Part shown: piece after piece, positions 37,325-50,234 of the stretch
Numbering within the stretch: the stretch's first letter is position 1
Layout of the letters: each line of letters opens with the position of its first letter
NCBI GenBank assembly: GCA_905182995.1
Contig: CAJJDP010000061.1
Coordinates: 330,149 to 394,148 of the forward strand
Direction of reading: 5' to 3'
DNA length: 64,000 nt
Origin: Paramecium octaurelia
Taxonomy: Eukaryota > Ciliophora > Oligohymenophorea > Peniculida > Parameciidae
The notes under the pieces: model-generated
Databases searched by the model: none
What the model was told of the DNA's origin: nothing
Seen by the model: the letters and a program-made list of their open reading frames with translations, nothing else
Made by a program: the position numbers and the translations under genes

Positions 37325-37920
37325 ATGCAAATTCATTCTGAGTACATATTTAACTTCGATTGGGAAACTGTTGTTAAAGGATTCTGGAGGAAATACCCAT
37401 GCAAAGAATTCGATTTCATCAAGTTTAACTAAGTTGTCGACATGATTCTAAGTGATCACAATAGAATTTAAGTTAACAGAGTGGTAGAACTGGTTCAGTT
37501 ATTAAGGTATATGCACGCAAATTCGGAATTTGGTGTTTGACCTTGGAGCAGATCACTTTTGATCTTGAAAATAGGAGTATGGAAATGAAAACGAAGGTGC
37601 TTAAGACATGCAAATTTTATCCCAATCTTACAGGGGATGAGTCCATTATTTATAGAGCAATAGATAATTAAAAAACTCATTATTCTGTATCTAATTATAG
37701 ATAATGTAGAAACTATTATCAAATTTTCATTAATCATTTTTAAACAAATTATTATCCTAATTCAACAATTCTTTTAGGATTGGCATAGAAGTTGTAGAAG
37801 CCAGATGCCGAGATCTATAAAATAATAAATGATTAATATTAGAGTTTAGCTATTAAACAATATATATTTTTGAATAATTATGATGAAATACCAGAATCAA
37901 TAAATTCACTAAAACAATGA
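37325..37920 (+). CDS. PRELI/MSF1-like protein
   Basis: PRELI-family proteins move phospholipids between mitochondrial membranes. The start MQIHSEYIFNFDWETVVKGF matches the family opening, followed by WRKYPCKEFDFIKFNQVV. A 26-nt intron joins NRIQVNR to VYARKFGIWCLTLEQI, then DLENRSMEMKTKVLK, the central beta sheet of the fold. The C-terminal part (AQKLQKPDAEIYKIIND) would be the long helix. The 3' end is uncertain: the open frame reaches TGA at 37918-37920, overlapping the start of the next gene by 38 bp, so an unseen short intron may end the gene earlier. Family assignment rests on the N-terminal half and is moderate. About 190 aa, right for the family. Confidence 0.65.
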
Positions 37921-40900
37921 CCATTTGTCAGTTAACTCTAACTTATCCAACAAACTCTCAAAATAAACCCAGTTTAAGCAAAACCTAGAATAACAAGAGG
38001 ATGAGGATCAGGCATCCCTATACCTAAGCAAACAATATGACCATTCAAAACCCACATTTCTAAGGACTTTTCCCCAGTAACCAGTCGATTGTTAAGGAAG
38101 TGAAGATTTGATGGCACCTACCATCCTTTCCAATATACTGTCTGCGGAACAAATAGTTTTTAAGTCAGATCATAAAAAACACTAATAACTAAACCATGGT
38201 TACGAGACCTCAAATATATCCTCTTCGTAAAACTCTGTAATAAATATCATGTTTATCTATTTTATAGATGAGGTCTATTTTGGAATGTAGAAAATATAAA
38301 TAAATCAATTAGGAAAAAGTAAAAATGATCATAAACTAAATTAAAGTCAAATTGTTGAATTTAATACATTATTCAAAATATAATGATCCTATATTAACAA
38401 AAGAATATTAGGAATGTAAAAATCTTTTTTATACTTACATTTAGTATCACCTTTTAAATATCATTACTTCACCATGTACATCTTTCTATCAACCACAATT
38501 TCGAATCTTTTGGCCTCAATTTTAATTCCCTTAGTACAATTCTTTGAGATTTCCATACTATTTTAAGTATTGTCTCAAATAATATTTGGATTTAACTTGA
38601 TCACCATTTTTTAAGATTTATTTTTTCAAAGAGGTCCCTACAAAATGTGTCGAGGGATCATCAAAGTCAACCACTCAGACGAATCAAAAAAACTACTAGA
38701 TACGATTCGAATGTTACTTTTAATATTCAATAACTTCTTTTAAATAGAACCCAATGTAAAATTGTTGACTATTTTATTAATGATGCTGCTGTCATTGTGG
38801 AGGTAGAATGAAAGTTTTGAAAACATATATAGATCTACCCATCACTTCATTTTCATTTGTTAACTCTGGGTTACAGTTATAGTGTCCTTTGTTTGCACTT
38901 ACCAAGGTATTATAATAGAATAACTAGAGTTTTTTATTTGGATGAAGACTTGCCTTTATCCTACAGTATTGTATTGGCAATCTCCTTTCTTACTCACTGT
39001 TCGAATATTTGTAAGAATATTACACTTATACACTTTTAGCGATCGAGATTTCCAATCAAAACTCAGTCTTAATTTCAATTTACATGATTCTATCATATCT
39101 ATGTCTTGCTTACACTTCAATGATATTTTACATTTGGTTGAAACCAGAAATAGAGATACAAGAGGAGAAGCAGAAATTGCTTAAAGGATTCGTCGAACGA
39201 TTTAGATAGAAATGTGAAAATGATGATCTCCTTAGGAGGTGTTACTCCTATCTTGAGTTTCGAATAGATGTACATGAATTATTTCAACTTTAAAGGAAGA
39301 TTTGAACAAAGCCAAGGATCAACTTACAAAAAAGCTGAGTCCAGATTTGGAAGATGAAATAGAGCTATCCTTAAGGTCTATAATGATCGAAAAGATAGAA
39401 TTAATGAATAGGTTTTCGCCCCATTTTAAATAATAATTATTATACGAAATAGAATAAGTGCAATTTAATCCCGAAGACAATATCATAATAGTATTAATAT
39501 TTTTAGTAACCAAAGGAACATTAAGCAGATGATTTAGGATTGTTCTACATTTTGAAAGGACAAGTGAAGGTGCAATTTTAAGGGTCCTCCTTTGGGACCA
39601 ACAAAAGAGAAGTGGCTACCTTATCAGAAGGGTAGACATTTGGACAATACTCCTTTATCACTGGAAATCCGTCGAATATCAGCATTTTCAGTTCAGGATC
39701 AACTATCTTGATGAAATTAAAGAGATCCGATTTCACTTCCATCATATCCAACTATCCTACTGACAATGAGATATTTTGCACCATGAAGGACAATGCATTC
39801 TACAATCAGAAAATGTTTGAATGTTACTATTGCAAAATCAGTGGGCATTACATTGTGGAATGCAAACACATTCAGTATTTCCCCTAGAGATTAAACACTA
39901 TCGAGAAATACTTATATACAGAGAAATAGCAGAGAAGAACTTGGAACAGAAGATTGCGTAAGTGTTTTGCCTGGTAAGATCTCAGTTTAAATTAAGATAA
40001 AGCTAAACAATATGCTAACAAACAAAGTTAAGAATAGATCTCTGATGAATTGCCAGAAATTTCATAATTGCCTTATTCAGAAAGTACTTTATCTTAAATA
40101 ATCATAGATTAAACATATTAGTCTGTCAGTTTTGTTAGTAATTCTATGGGTCAGAAGAACTTGAGTCCAGAGTAATATCAATCTTACAGCAATGTAGAGA
40201 GTTGTGAATAATTTAATATAGACCAAGATATCTAAGACGAGTAAACTATCCCTTTCCAAGAACATTAAGTTAAGACTAGTATTCGTAAGAATTCAAATAA
40301 GACAACGTTGAAAACAGCTGGATTTGCTATAGAACCAAATATGATGAATAATTTGTCAATGGTTGATAAGGATGATAAGGAAATCATAAATCAATTGGAA
40401 CATCAGATGAACAAGGAAAAAACAATTCTATACTAGACTGCCAGGAATTACAATACAAACAAATTGACCTTTCAGTATTAAAAGGAATAATCCCAATCAA
40501 TTCTAAGGGAAGATTTAATCAAATCTGACTCTTTTTAATAACAACAATAATCATTGGCAATTTACCAATAGCAATAGGCTTCAAATCTGAAGTAGTCTAT
40601 CAGATAGACTTCAAATAGATCTAACACTTATTCTAATTCACTTTCGAAAGATATTTCAAACAATCCATCTTCCAATTCTAGGTAAAATAGGTCTTAAAGA
40701 TAATCAATGTAATCTAGTCAAGATCGAGTAATGGAGCAAACAGGGACCAGAAAATTGAATAGTTCTAAGTCTCTCACGAATGAATAAAATAGAATGAATA
40801 ATAACAAGAGTTTGAAGTCTTGTACTAAGAGCACTCCTAATCAAATGTCGCAGTTTTAAGCTTTGACAAGTCCTGAGGTACAATTTATATATTAGATTAG

Positions 40901-41131
40901 AATCAAGGGTATTACTTAAATGATGTATTATTTAATAAATTCGAAAAAATGTGCGAATATAAGATTTACAATCCGCATAATAATTATAGTTAGGTAATAA
41001 ATAGATATAAAAAATACATTGAATCACAGAGTTACAATAATTTTTGTAGGAAGAAACATATATCAAGTTCATCCTATTCTATAAGATGTTTTGTAGTATC
41101 AAGAATTAGAAGAGTGAAGAAATTAGTTTGA
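37883..41131 (+). CDS. Cyclic-nucleotide-gated-type cation channel with zinc knuckle
   Basis: About 1,000 aa. N-terminus MKYQNQQIHQNNDHLSVNSN is cytosolic and Q-rich. After a 29-nt intron near 38418 come membrane segments: YFTMYIFLSTTISNLLASIL, IIFGFNLITIFQDLFF, VKLLTILLMMLLSLW, FICQLWVTVIVSFVC. Then a pore-like segment YSIVLAISFLTHCSNIAIEI and SVLISIYMILSYLCLAYTSM. A C-linker (EEKQKLLKGFVERFRQKC) leads to the CNB domain: FYILKGQVKVQFQGSS, TLSEGQTFGQYSFITGNPSN and MKLKRSDFTSII. Directly after it is a CCHC knuckle (39822-39863), then a long Ser/Gln/Asn-rich tail and a C-terminal GYYLNDVLFNKFEKMCEYK. The usual GYG or GET filter is not seen. Introns are 21-31 nt. The start follows from an open frame with one early ATG. 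Confidence 0.8.
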
Positions 41132-41249
41132 ACTTTCAAATTTATTTGATTGCTTTATATATATATTATTAATTTCAGAAGGTGGTATAAAATTATTTTG
41201 GTCCCAAATTATTCTTAATTGTGTTTGGATGCATTAATGAAATTTATTG

Positions 41250-44200
41250 ATGAATTATAAACTATCACATTTTAAGATGATGTTTATTAAATTCGTCATT
41301 ATATATTTTTCAATTTTCATATTTGAATTTTTGAAATGGTTTATAGATAAATATAAAATTAATTATATTTATGCTACAAAAGAACGCAGGATAGTATCTT
41401 CTCAAGGAATTGTTGATCTTTTTGGCTCTCCTTTTAGGTATTGATTGTTGATAAAGTAGGATTGTATTAATCTCAAGGAATCGATTCAATTTTACCAATC
41501 ACCTTAAATTCAATAATTATTTTAATCTACACATACTTTAAATACAAGAAGAGTACTCACATTAGGTAGATCTGGATAATAAAGATTGTCTTCATTCTAA
41601 TTCAAATTTCAATAAATATTGAAATGTGCTAATTCTGTATGATAATTGTGCATTTGATTGAGGACGATATCATGCAGACATTCATTTTGAGCACAGTGTT
41701 TCTGATCAATCTGATTTAAGAATAGGAGAATAATTATGTGACACAAATCCCTTTCAATTTATTATATTTCTTTAATGTTCTATTTTTGTTTGGCTTTATG
41801 TTTCTGAAGTGGAAATCAGTCAAATCCAAAGAAGAATTAGTAGATCACACCTTCAAGATGAAATCATTGGAATGTATGCATTTGGTTATAATATGTTATT
41901 TAGTAAAGGAGTCAATTAAAAATAGGGATTTGATAAGCAAATCAAATTAACAATAATCAGTCAGCTAAGAGATTAATGCTATAAAAATGGAATGCAATGA
42001 TGATGAATTAATTTTATAGAATGTGGCTTGGATTCAAAACTAGTCTGCTTTAGTTTATAACAAAAAGCTAAACATAGTTTATTAGAATTTATTTTTAGGG
42101 AAATTGCTTAGACAATCGAATTTAGACGAATAACAAACGCAATAACAATCAAAGCCAGACTATGAAGAGTTGTTCCTTGATTGTCAGATTTTGGTTGGGA
42201 GTAAAGAGTTGATGGAAATCAATAGCAACAACAATGATTAATCTATGAATAGTGAGTAATCAAATACATTAATAATTTTAAGTGGTTCCTTTTTGCTAAA
42301 CAGAGTGAATGATTATCATAAATGCCGGATGAAGTCGAATCTGACCATCAGAGATTTGAGTATTTTGATGCAAAACGAGATCGATAAGTAGTTTAGTTGG
42401 AATTAAAAAGAGATGGCGGCCAAGCATGGTGACGTTGTTTAAATTGAGAAGCGATGTGTTCGATTTTGAGAATATCCAAATCAAGGCTTTTGTGAATAAG
42501 GTCAATGAATCCTCCTTTCTAATCTTCCTTTTCGAACAGTAGCCTCCTCAACAAAAGAAGTATGACAACACTTAACCGATCATCAACATCTTTTCAACGT
42601 TTGTGCATGAATCTGTAAGTTATATCAATTGTATATTAACTCTAATTTTGCTCACGCAACATGAGCATGAGAACACTCTCAAAATCTCATTGAAACATCA
42701 TTATTATATGCCTATGAGGATGATGAGTTTGAGATACATTCTATTTGTTAACAGTATGAGAGATTATATCTTTTTTATATCAAACTAGTTGTTTTTGAGA
42801 ATCTCAGCATTCAAGGTAAACGACTTGATTGAGGAATTGTTGCTTATTTACGATGATAACTTAAAAATCCGAGATGTGAGTTTGACAACATCAATAGACT
42901 TGAGTGATAATAATCAGGTGATATTCAGTGATTTAGATAGGGTAATATAATATAATATGATTACTAAATTAGTTAAAATAAATCTTAGCATGTTTATTGA
43001 CCTATTGTTTAAAATACACCTCTGCATCACAATTAAAATTAGATATCAAAAGTTATACTGTCAGTGGGATTATGGTATCTTTTAAAGACAGCATGATAGC
43101 CAGAGACGACAATACAAGAAAAGCCATATCTAATTTGGTTAGACTTCTCAATTCAACTCTCAAATTAAATTCATTTTATGATGTTGATCTTAACAACCCA
43201 TTGGAACTATAGATTTGTGTGATATTATGTTGGTAATTGTCGGGTACATTTAAAAGAGGTCTAGAATTTTTGTATGATAGTTAGGGATATGGCACTTTTA
43301 CTTTTGTGATAGAATCCTAAACAAATTAAACAAGAATGCAATCCCGCCAAGATACAGGTCCCATAAAAATATTAGGTTAAAGGAAATACTATGAAACATC
43401 CCTATCAATGTTGTTGGCTTAAGACAGCAGTGGTTACAGAGAAGAATCAAAGTAAAATACTACATTGTATTATTCTAGATATTTCTCTTTGACTTAGTTG
43501 TCAAAACAATTTTCAATGAAATTAGGAGATCCATTTGATGTGTAGAGTGCTTATTTCTCATAGATTTCAAGAATTAAATAGGATTCTTCAAATTCTAAAT
43601 AAGTTTAAAACTCTGGATCAGTACCTCGACAATCGAAGGAATAGAGCAATAGCTTTTCTGGCACTTGGAAACAAGGGTTCCCTGATGTCATTCAGTAAAC
43701 GTACAAAAAGACCAGAAATGAGAGAAGTGATTCCCAACATGATTCCATGAAAACACATTCTAATTTTGATTTTGGAGCTGAGTAGAGTAATCCATCCATT
43801 CACCTTCCTGAATTTACTCCGAAATTACTATCGTCAGTAATTAAATTCAGATTAAGACTAACTTGTTGTGCTAAAGTTTTAATTGTGGATAATGATCATT
43901 ATAGCGTTTTCTCTTTGTAGAAAGTCTTGGAAAAATACAACATTAAATGCGATAAGGCCTTCAATGGTATCGATGCTCAAAAATTGATAGAGAATAAGTA
44001 GATCAAGCCTTGTCATTGTGGAAACAAGTCTTATCTGTTATTTTTTATTGAGTTTTACTTGCCAGTATTAAAATTTGTAGATGTTATTAGATCTTATCGG
44101 GGATAGAGTTGGTGCGATCTTTAAAGGAGCAAATGAGGAATAGCTTGATAGATAAGGGTTATGTGATAATAATTGCTACGTTTGTGGATTTGAATCAGAA

Positions 44201-44294
44201 ATTGGAATGCTTTAAAAATGGAGCAGATTATTTTATTGCCAAGCCGTTCGATTTGTTGGATATCGGGGCAGCAGTTTAATATTTAGATTTTTGA
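41250..44294 (+). CDS. Membrane hybrid histidine kinase, degenerate active sites
   Basis: About 950 aa. The N-terminus has five or so membrane helices (FIKFVIIYFSIFIFEFLKWF, ITLNSIIILIYTYF, IWIIKIVFILIQISI, FILSTVFLINLI, LLYFFNVLFLFGFMFL). A HisKA-like segment holds VHESVSYINCILTLI, with the phospho-acceptor His at 42606-42608. The HATPase part DLDRLKQILACLLTYCLKYT appears after a 31-nt intron. Its N-box Asn is Tyr, and the DTGxGI box is replaced by KDSMIARDDN. The C-terminal receiver reads KVLIVDNDHYSVFSLQK, FIEFYLPILSGIELVRSL (after a 26-nt intron), IIIATFVD and FIAKPFDLLD. The phospho-acceptor Asp is Glu. Hybrid histidine kinases are common in ciliates. This copy looks catalytically dead but structurally kept. 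It ends 14 bp from PTEN, tail to tail. Confidence 0.82.
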
Positions 44295-44308
44295 TAGTTA
44301 ATTATATA

Positions 44309-45573
<1,265 letters not shown>

Positions 45574-45663
45574 TTAGATCATCAATAAAATTTATTAGAC
45601 TATAATTAATGTATAATTTTGTTGATTTATGTGCGAATCTAAATTTACATTGAAGAATCACAA

Positions 45664-46501
45664 TCATTTCTACTACTGCAAACTCTTCGCTCTTAGCACT
45701 CCTATCAAATTCTACATTTCTGTATTTTCTTTCTCAATTTCGTACCAGTCACAAAAATACTTATAATCCTAGAATGCTGCCACCATCTTTAGATTTTTCA
45801 CATATTAAATTAGATTATGGAAGTCTTCATTGTATAATACAAATTCTACCATGTTATAATTCTTCTTTTGGTTAATCAATTGTATTTGCTAATCATTTAA
45901 ATTATAAATATTGAAATCATATTTTTCTAATATTGTTTTTACTTTTAGAGGAAATGTGAATTTTGCTTTTCTCCACGGTGGTAATTCTTAAGTTATCATA
46001 TCAAATACTAATTCCACACTAAAAAGATTATCCCCATGTAACTTGTCAACACAAGCATACATTCCTCTATTCTCTAAATTTTGTTTTAACTCTTTTAGAT
46101 CCACTTACAATAATTTTGGAAGTTCTAATTTCTGTGGATTATTGTGTTATTTTTAGAAATAATCATCCTCTTTCTTCTCCAAATTCTCCAATAAAACAGG
46201 AGCACAATCAATAAACAATTTATTAAATAGTCTATTCACCAATCTGAATTCCATGATCTCATTTGCTTTCAAAAACAAAACAATATTGCAAAACGTAGAT
46301 TTATTAAAATATTTAAGTGCTTGTTATTTGGCAAAACCTTACTATTGTTATTAATTGCCACTCTTAAATTATTTTAGACCTTGCTTATTCTAAGTTGGAA
46401 CGGTTGTTTGCTTTTAAACATTATTTTGCTGTTAACCATTTTTTGTAGGTATCTACTTCATCATTAATTATATTAATCAAATAGTTATAATTCTGTTTCA
46501 T
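45664..46501 (-). CDS. Unrecognised helical protein
   Basis: About 270 aa. Starts MKQNYNYLINIINDEVDTYKK. A 23-nt intron near 46340 joins QEWQLITI to HLNILINLRFAILFLFLKAN. The main exon continues FRLVNRLFNKLFIDCAPVLL, LLQVDLKELKQNLENRG, QELPPWRKAKFTFPLKVKTI and LKMVAAFQDYKYFCDWYEIEK, and stops at 45664 after RAKSLQQQK. The pattern is all-helical with conserved-looking aromatic and proline positions, but no motif I can name. One hydrophobic stretch is too broken for a clear membrane helix. Same strand as PTEN, 90 bp upstream of its start codon. Confidence 0.6.
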
Positions 46502-46647
46502 TTTTCAAACAGAAATTCATATCAAAATTATAAAAGAAATTGTTTCATGTAATTATATTGTATCAAAACATATACATTAATTAAGAAGTAAAAATATAAA
46601 ATTATTTTATGATAATAATAATTATCATTACAAAATATAATCAAATA

Positions 46648-47411
46648 TCAAAATTACAGCAAAAGAATAGTTTTTACCAGAATGACTTTTCATTCATGAC
46701 ATGTTAGTCTTTAATCTTTGTTGTTGATAACTAAACACTTTATTAGACAATAGAACTAACATAATGAGATTCTAGTTTCGTCACTTTGAAAGCAAATTAA
46801 GTAATATTTGTTTTGCCTAATTAAGTTTTTTCAGAAAGAGCTTATAGAATATTAAAATAGAATTACCTGGAAAATCTTCATTTGGTTTTCCATTTTTTTT
46901 TTTTGGGATGTACAATTCATAGAGGAGTGATCCATCTTGTGTAAATGGGAAATGAATATAATCATGTTACAAGTTGAATTCTTTTATAACTAACGTAATA
47001 AAATCAGAGATCAAAGTGTCTTGAGTTGCTGATACAACGATTTCATATTTGTTATCAATATTTTCGTCGTACCAATAAACATTGTATAGTTTTTGTTTCC
47101 CAATATATTTACACTAATAATTATATGAATTGAATGATTACCTCTTCTTAAATGATTGAAATTGGCTCTACACAGGATTGAGAACCTCTTCTTTGTGGAG
47201 GAATGCGATCGAGTTAAAGTAAGCTTTCTTTAAAAATATAGTTATAATTACTTTGAGTTCTTTTTAATTTAAAATTTTTAGTATTGTCTTGCAACATTGC
47301 AAGATTAGCATTGCTTTGTTTAGATTGTGTTGATGTGGATTACTCTTAACAGGATAGTTTTTCATCAATAATGAGATCAAACTATTCATCCTTTTCACAT
47401 TGTTATTTCAT
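46648..47411 (-). CDS. Unrecognised protein, about 230 aa
   Basis: Four exons join by hand: MKQQCEKDEQFDLIIDEKL, a Ser/Gln/Asn region (STSTQSKQSNANLAMLQD), then across a 24-nt intron DRIPPQRRGSQSCVEPI. A 28-nt intron leads to a compact beta-rich segment: YIGKQKLYNVYWYDENI, KYEIVVSATQDTLISDFITL, VIKEFNLQHDYIHFPF, YELYIPKKKNGKPNEDF. After a last 26-nt intron comes a basic end. The beta-rich segment has the spacing of a ubiquitin-like or Ras-binding-domain fold (strand, strand, helix, strands), but that is only an impression. Divergent from the R-SNARE gene, 74 bp apart. Confidence 0.6.
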
Positions 47412-47485
47412 TGAACTTAGTTATTTTTTAGAATATTATATGTATAAATAAATAATTTCTATAATAAATAATTTATACTTAATTA

Positions 47486-48174
47486 ATGGATTTAAATTGT
47501 AGAGTGAAATGTGCTTGCGTAATTAATTTGAGTACATTAAGCAAACATGGAATCCTATCATTGGTAGCTGAAAATCCAGTGTTCATTAATGATTTGCAAT
47601 AGGAAGCTTAATTATTATATTAGCAAATTTTGAATTAATAGGATTCATAGCACGTTCCCTCTTTACCAGTTTAAAAGATCTACTCATAATCAGGGGCTTG
47701 GTATTGCTCATTAAAGAACAATATAGTCATCAGTCTATTAGTTACATCCTCCTATCCGATGCCAAGTGCTATGAGATTGTTAAAATAAATCGAAGAATTG
47801 TTAAAGAGACAAATATAAAGTGGGAAATATGAATTTCAACCTTTAGAACCAAATTTGAGACAAGTACACTTTACCATAACAAATAGTTATTAACACAATA
47901 TGATAGAGATCCTTTTACGGACGATAAAATTGAAATAACTTGTAAGTCTGTTGATTCTATCCAAGGATTAATGGAGGAGAACATAAGGAAGTTCTAAATA
48001 AATTAGGAACAGCTTCATGTTATTCATCACAAGAGTGCAGAAGTATCCCAAATGGCAAATCAATTTCAAAAAGGGGCAGCAGCAGTAAACACAAAATAAA
48101 ATTGGGCTGCTTACTTAGCCATTGGAATATCTGGAGCCCTTATAATTGGAATAATCATTTACATCTTCTTATGA
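47486..48174 (+). CDS. R-SNARE / synaptobrevin-like longin SNARE
   Basis: Vesicle SNARE for membrane fusion, about 220 aa. N-terminal longin domain: MDLNCRVKCACVINLSTL, GAWYCSLKNNIVISLLVTSS, MRLLKQIEELLKRQI. A 23-nt intron (about 47858) leads to the SNARE helix SVDSIQGLMEENIRKFQ, INQEQLHVIHHKSAEVSQMA, NQFQKGAAAVNTKQNW, then the C-terminal anchor YLAIGISGALIIGIIIYIFL with the stop right after it. Aligned with VAMP2 from the conserved QF, the zero-layer arginine position is Asn (48001-48003). Tail-anchored type IV membrane topology as in all VAMPs. Paramecium has a large synaptobrevin family serving phagosomes, the contractile vacuole and exocytosis; the compartment of this one cannot be told from sequence. 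Confidence 0.9.
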
Positions 48175-48207
48175 TAATAAATTTAGTATATAAACTATAT
48201 AACAATG

Positions 48208-49889
48208 TCATTTTGCAGTATGTAATCTAATATACCCTGGTTCTGTCGGATTTCTGAATTGCTTTAGGGAAGGACTTCTCCCCATATTCGTACTTTGAGT
48301 GACATTCTGAAACGAGTGTAAGAATGAAGTAGTGGCATGACTACTAGATTACACTTCCTTTGGTTGACTAATTGAATGAGCATTTTTGTATTTTAGAAGT
48401 TCTAAATTAGTCTCAATTAAAAATTCTTTCAAATCTGGCCTTCTATTTAGAATGCTTTTGGAAGGTTATTATTTAACAATTCTCCTTAATTATTTAGAGA
48501 CTCTTAGTTTGGCTCCAGAGATTCCTGGATCTGATTCACTGTATTTCAAAAAACAACTCTCACAAATGAGAACTGATTTGATTAAGAAGGCATCATTCAC
48601 TTTTAATTACTCAAATATTTGCACTGTCAAATGTGGATATAGTTTTAATATAAGAGGGGGGATGTGCGAATGAATATCTCTTAGATGACCCTCACATTAC
48701 AAAAAGGATTTAGGCTTAATTATTTCAATGTTATTCACAAGAGGGTGTTGATTTACATCTTAATCAAAATGTTTGATGATATATTCATACGTCAAATGGT
48801 ATAGATCTAAATATGTTGTGGATATTCACCTTTTTATTGACATAAGACTCCACACTCAAAACATTCTATATCCTTAATCAAAGCTACTGGATGCATTGTG
48901 TTTACAGTCAACATATTCTTTATTGAATATGGTTTCTGGAAATTAGTATTGAATGGAATTGGAGTGTTATTTTTTTTCACATTAACATTACCCCATAAAG
49001 GTTGATATAACTTTATTTATGATTAGGCTTCTCCTTGTATTCTTATTGAGGATGAATATAAAAACCAAACTTTATTATTCTATAAAAACATAAACAGCAT
49101 TAAATACTTGGTCGGCTTTAAAATAGAACACAATTCTCGATAGGTTCGTCTGTCCATAGCTCAAGTTTGTTATCTTTTAAACAATCATTTGACATTGTTT
49201 TCTTATTTCCTATGAAATCTCTTTGCCTCTTAAAGGAATTACTCTGGAATAGGCTTCTCCTCCATCAAATGTTGTACATCTTTCTTTGATAGATAACTAT
49301 CTTTACCATAGGGATCATAAGCCATATCATATAAATCTCGGTTGTTTTACTTCTTTGAAAGTATGCACACTGAGGGACTCCAAATTGCTTGGATCAAGGA
49401 CTCGTGATTTCCTAATGGTTCTATAAACTTTTAGAGAATCCCTGAAGGAGGTTTGTTTGGTGAATTAACGAAATCAGGAAACATTTGTTTCGTTAAATAA
49501 TATATGCATATCTTTTCATCGAAGTCTAAGAGAGGCTTAGCCTTTTTTGATTGACTTGGAAAGGTTTTCTCTTCTTTGGGATCTGAATGATTATATTTTT
49601 GAGGATATATGTAATAGGCTATAACTTATCCATTTGGCTTATCTCCTTAGCAAAAATGCTTAATCAAATTTTCAGACTTTCTAGCCTCAGATTTCTTTGT
49701 CATAATCTCTCCTTCCTTACTGGTAAAATACCAAACCTAATTCTAGATTATGATTACTTGAGGGACTCCATTTTTATATATTAATGTGTCTGGTATTCTT
49801 ATTTGAAAGGACTCTTTTAATAACGATTCATCCTTAAACCATAAAAAGTGATATATGTTGTATGCTACACCATTTGTATTTGTTATCAT
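48208..49889 (-). CDS. Unrecognised conserved-looking protein, about 530 aa
   Basis: Starts MITNTNGVAYNIYHFLWFKD. A long first exon reads IPDTLIYKNGVPQVIIIQ, VWYFTSKEGEIMTKKSE, GQVIAYYIYPQKYNHSD, LDFDEKICIYYLTKQMF, SGILQKFIEPLGNHESLIQ, AIWSPSVCILSKKQNNRDL, YDMAYDPYGKDSYLSKKD. The last exon holds LICESCFLKYSESDPG with a CxxC pair and a Ser/Thr-rich end (SSSHATTSFLHSFQNVTQS) before TGA. The folded parts have the look of a conserved protein (aromatic and proline anchors), not low-complexity filler, but I cannot name the family. Middle introns near 49200 and 48800 were not resolved. Convergent with the R-SNARE, 33 bp between stops. Confidence 0.6.
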
Positions 49890-50234
49890 TTTAAATAATT
49901 TATTTCTAAAAATATAATATAAATAATTAAGTTAACAGAATAATTATGTAGACCGTATTTAAAATATTCGTTGTTATTTCTTGAACAATTATAAAGATCC
50001 CAAAGATTTTCAATATTTATATTTATAGATTTGTAGCTAAATATTAATATCTATAGGACTAAGGACAGAATAGTAAATTTAAATTGAAAATTCACATTAT
50101 TTCACAGTTAGATTCGAATCCAATGAGGTATTCGCTATTAAACTATTAATAAATGCTCCTATTTTTAGATATAAAAAATAATTTTTACTTTTTATTATTA
50201 ACATAAACAGTAAATTATTTAAAATAAATTAAAG
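49890..50234. other. Intergenic, 345 bp, between divergent genes
   Basis: AT-rich spacer between two start codons on opposite strands, so it should hold both promoters. No coding signal, RNA gene or repeat was seen. Confidence 0.5.

Noticed and set aside
48386-48673. Plus-strand 95-codon frame with plausible sequence.
   Set aside because: The minus-strand frame here is open much longer and continues to a stop at 48208 with Ser/Thr-rich coding text.
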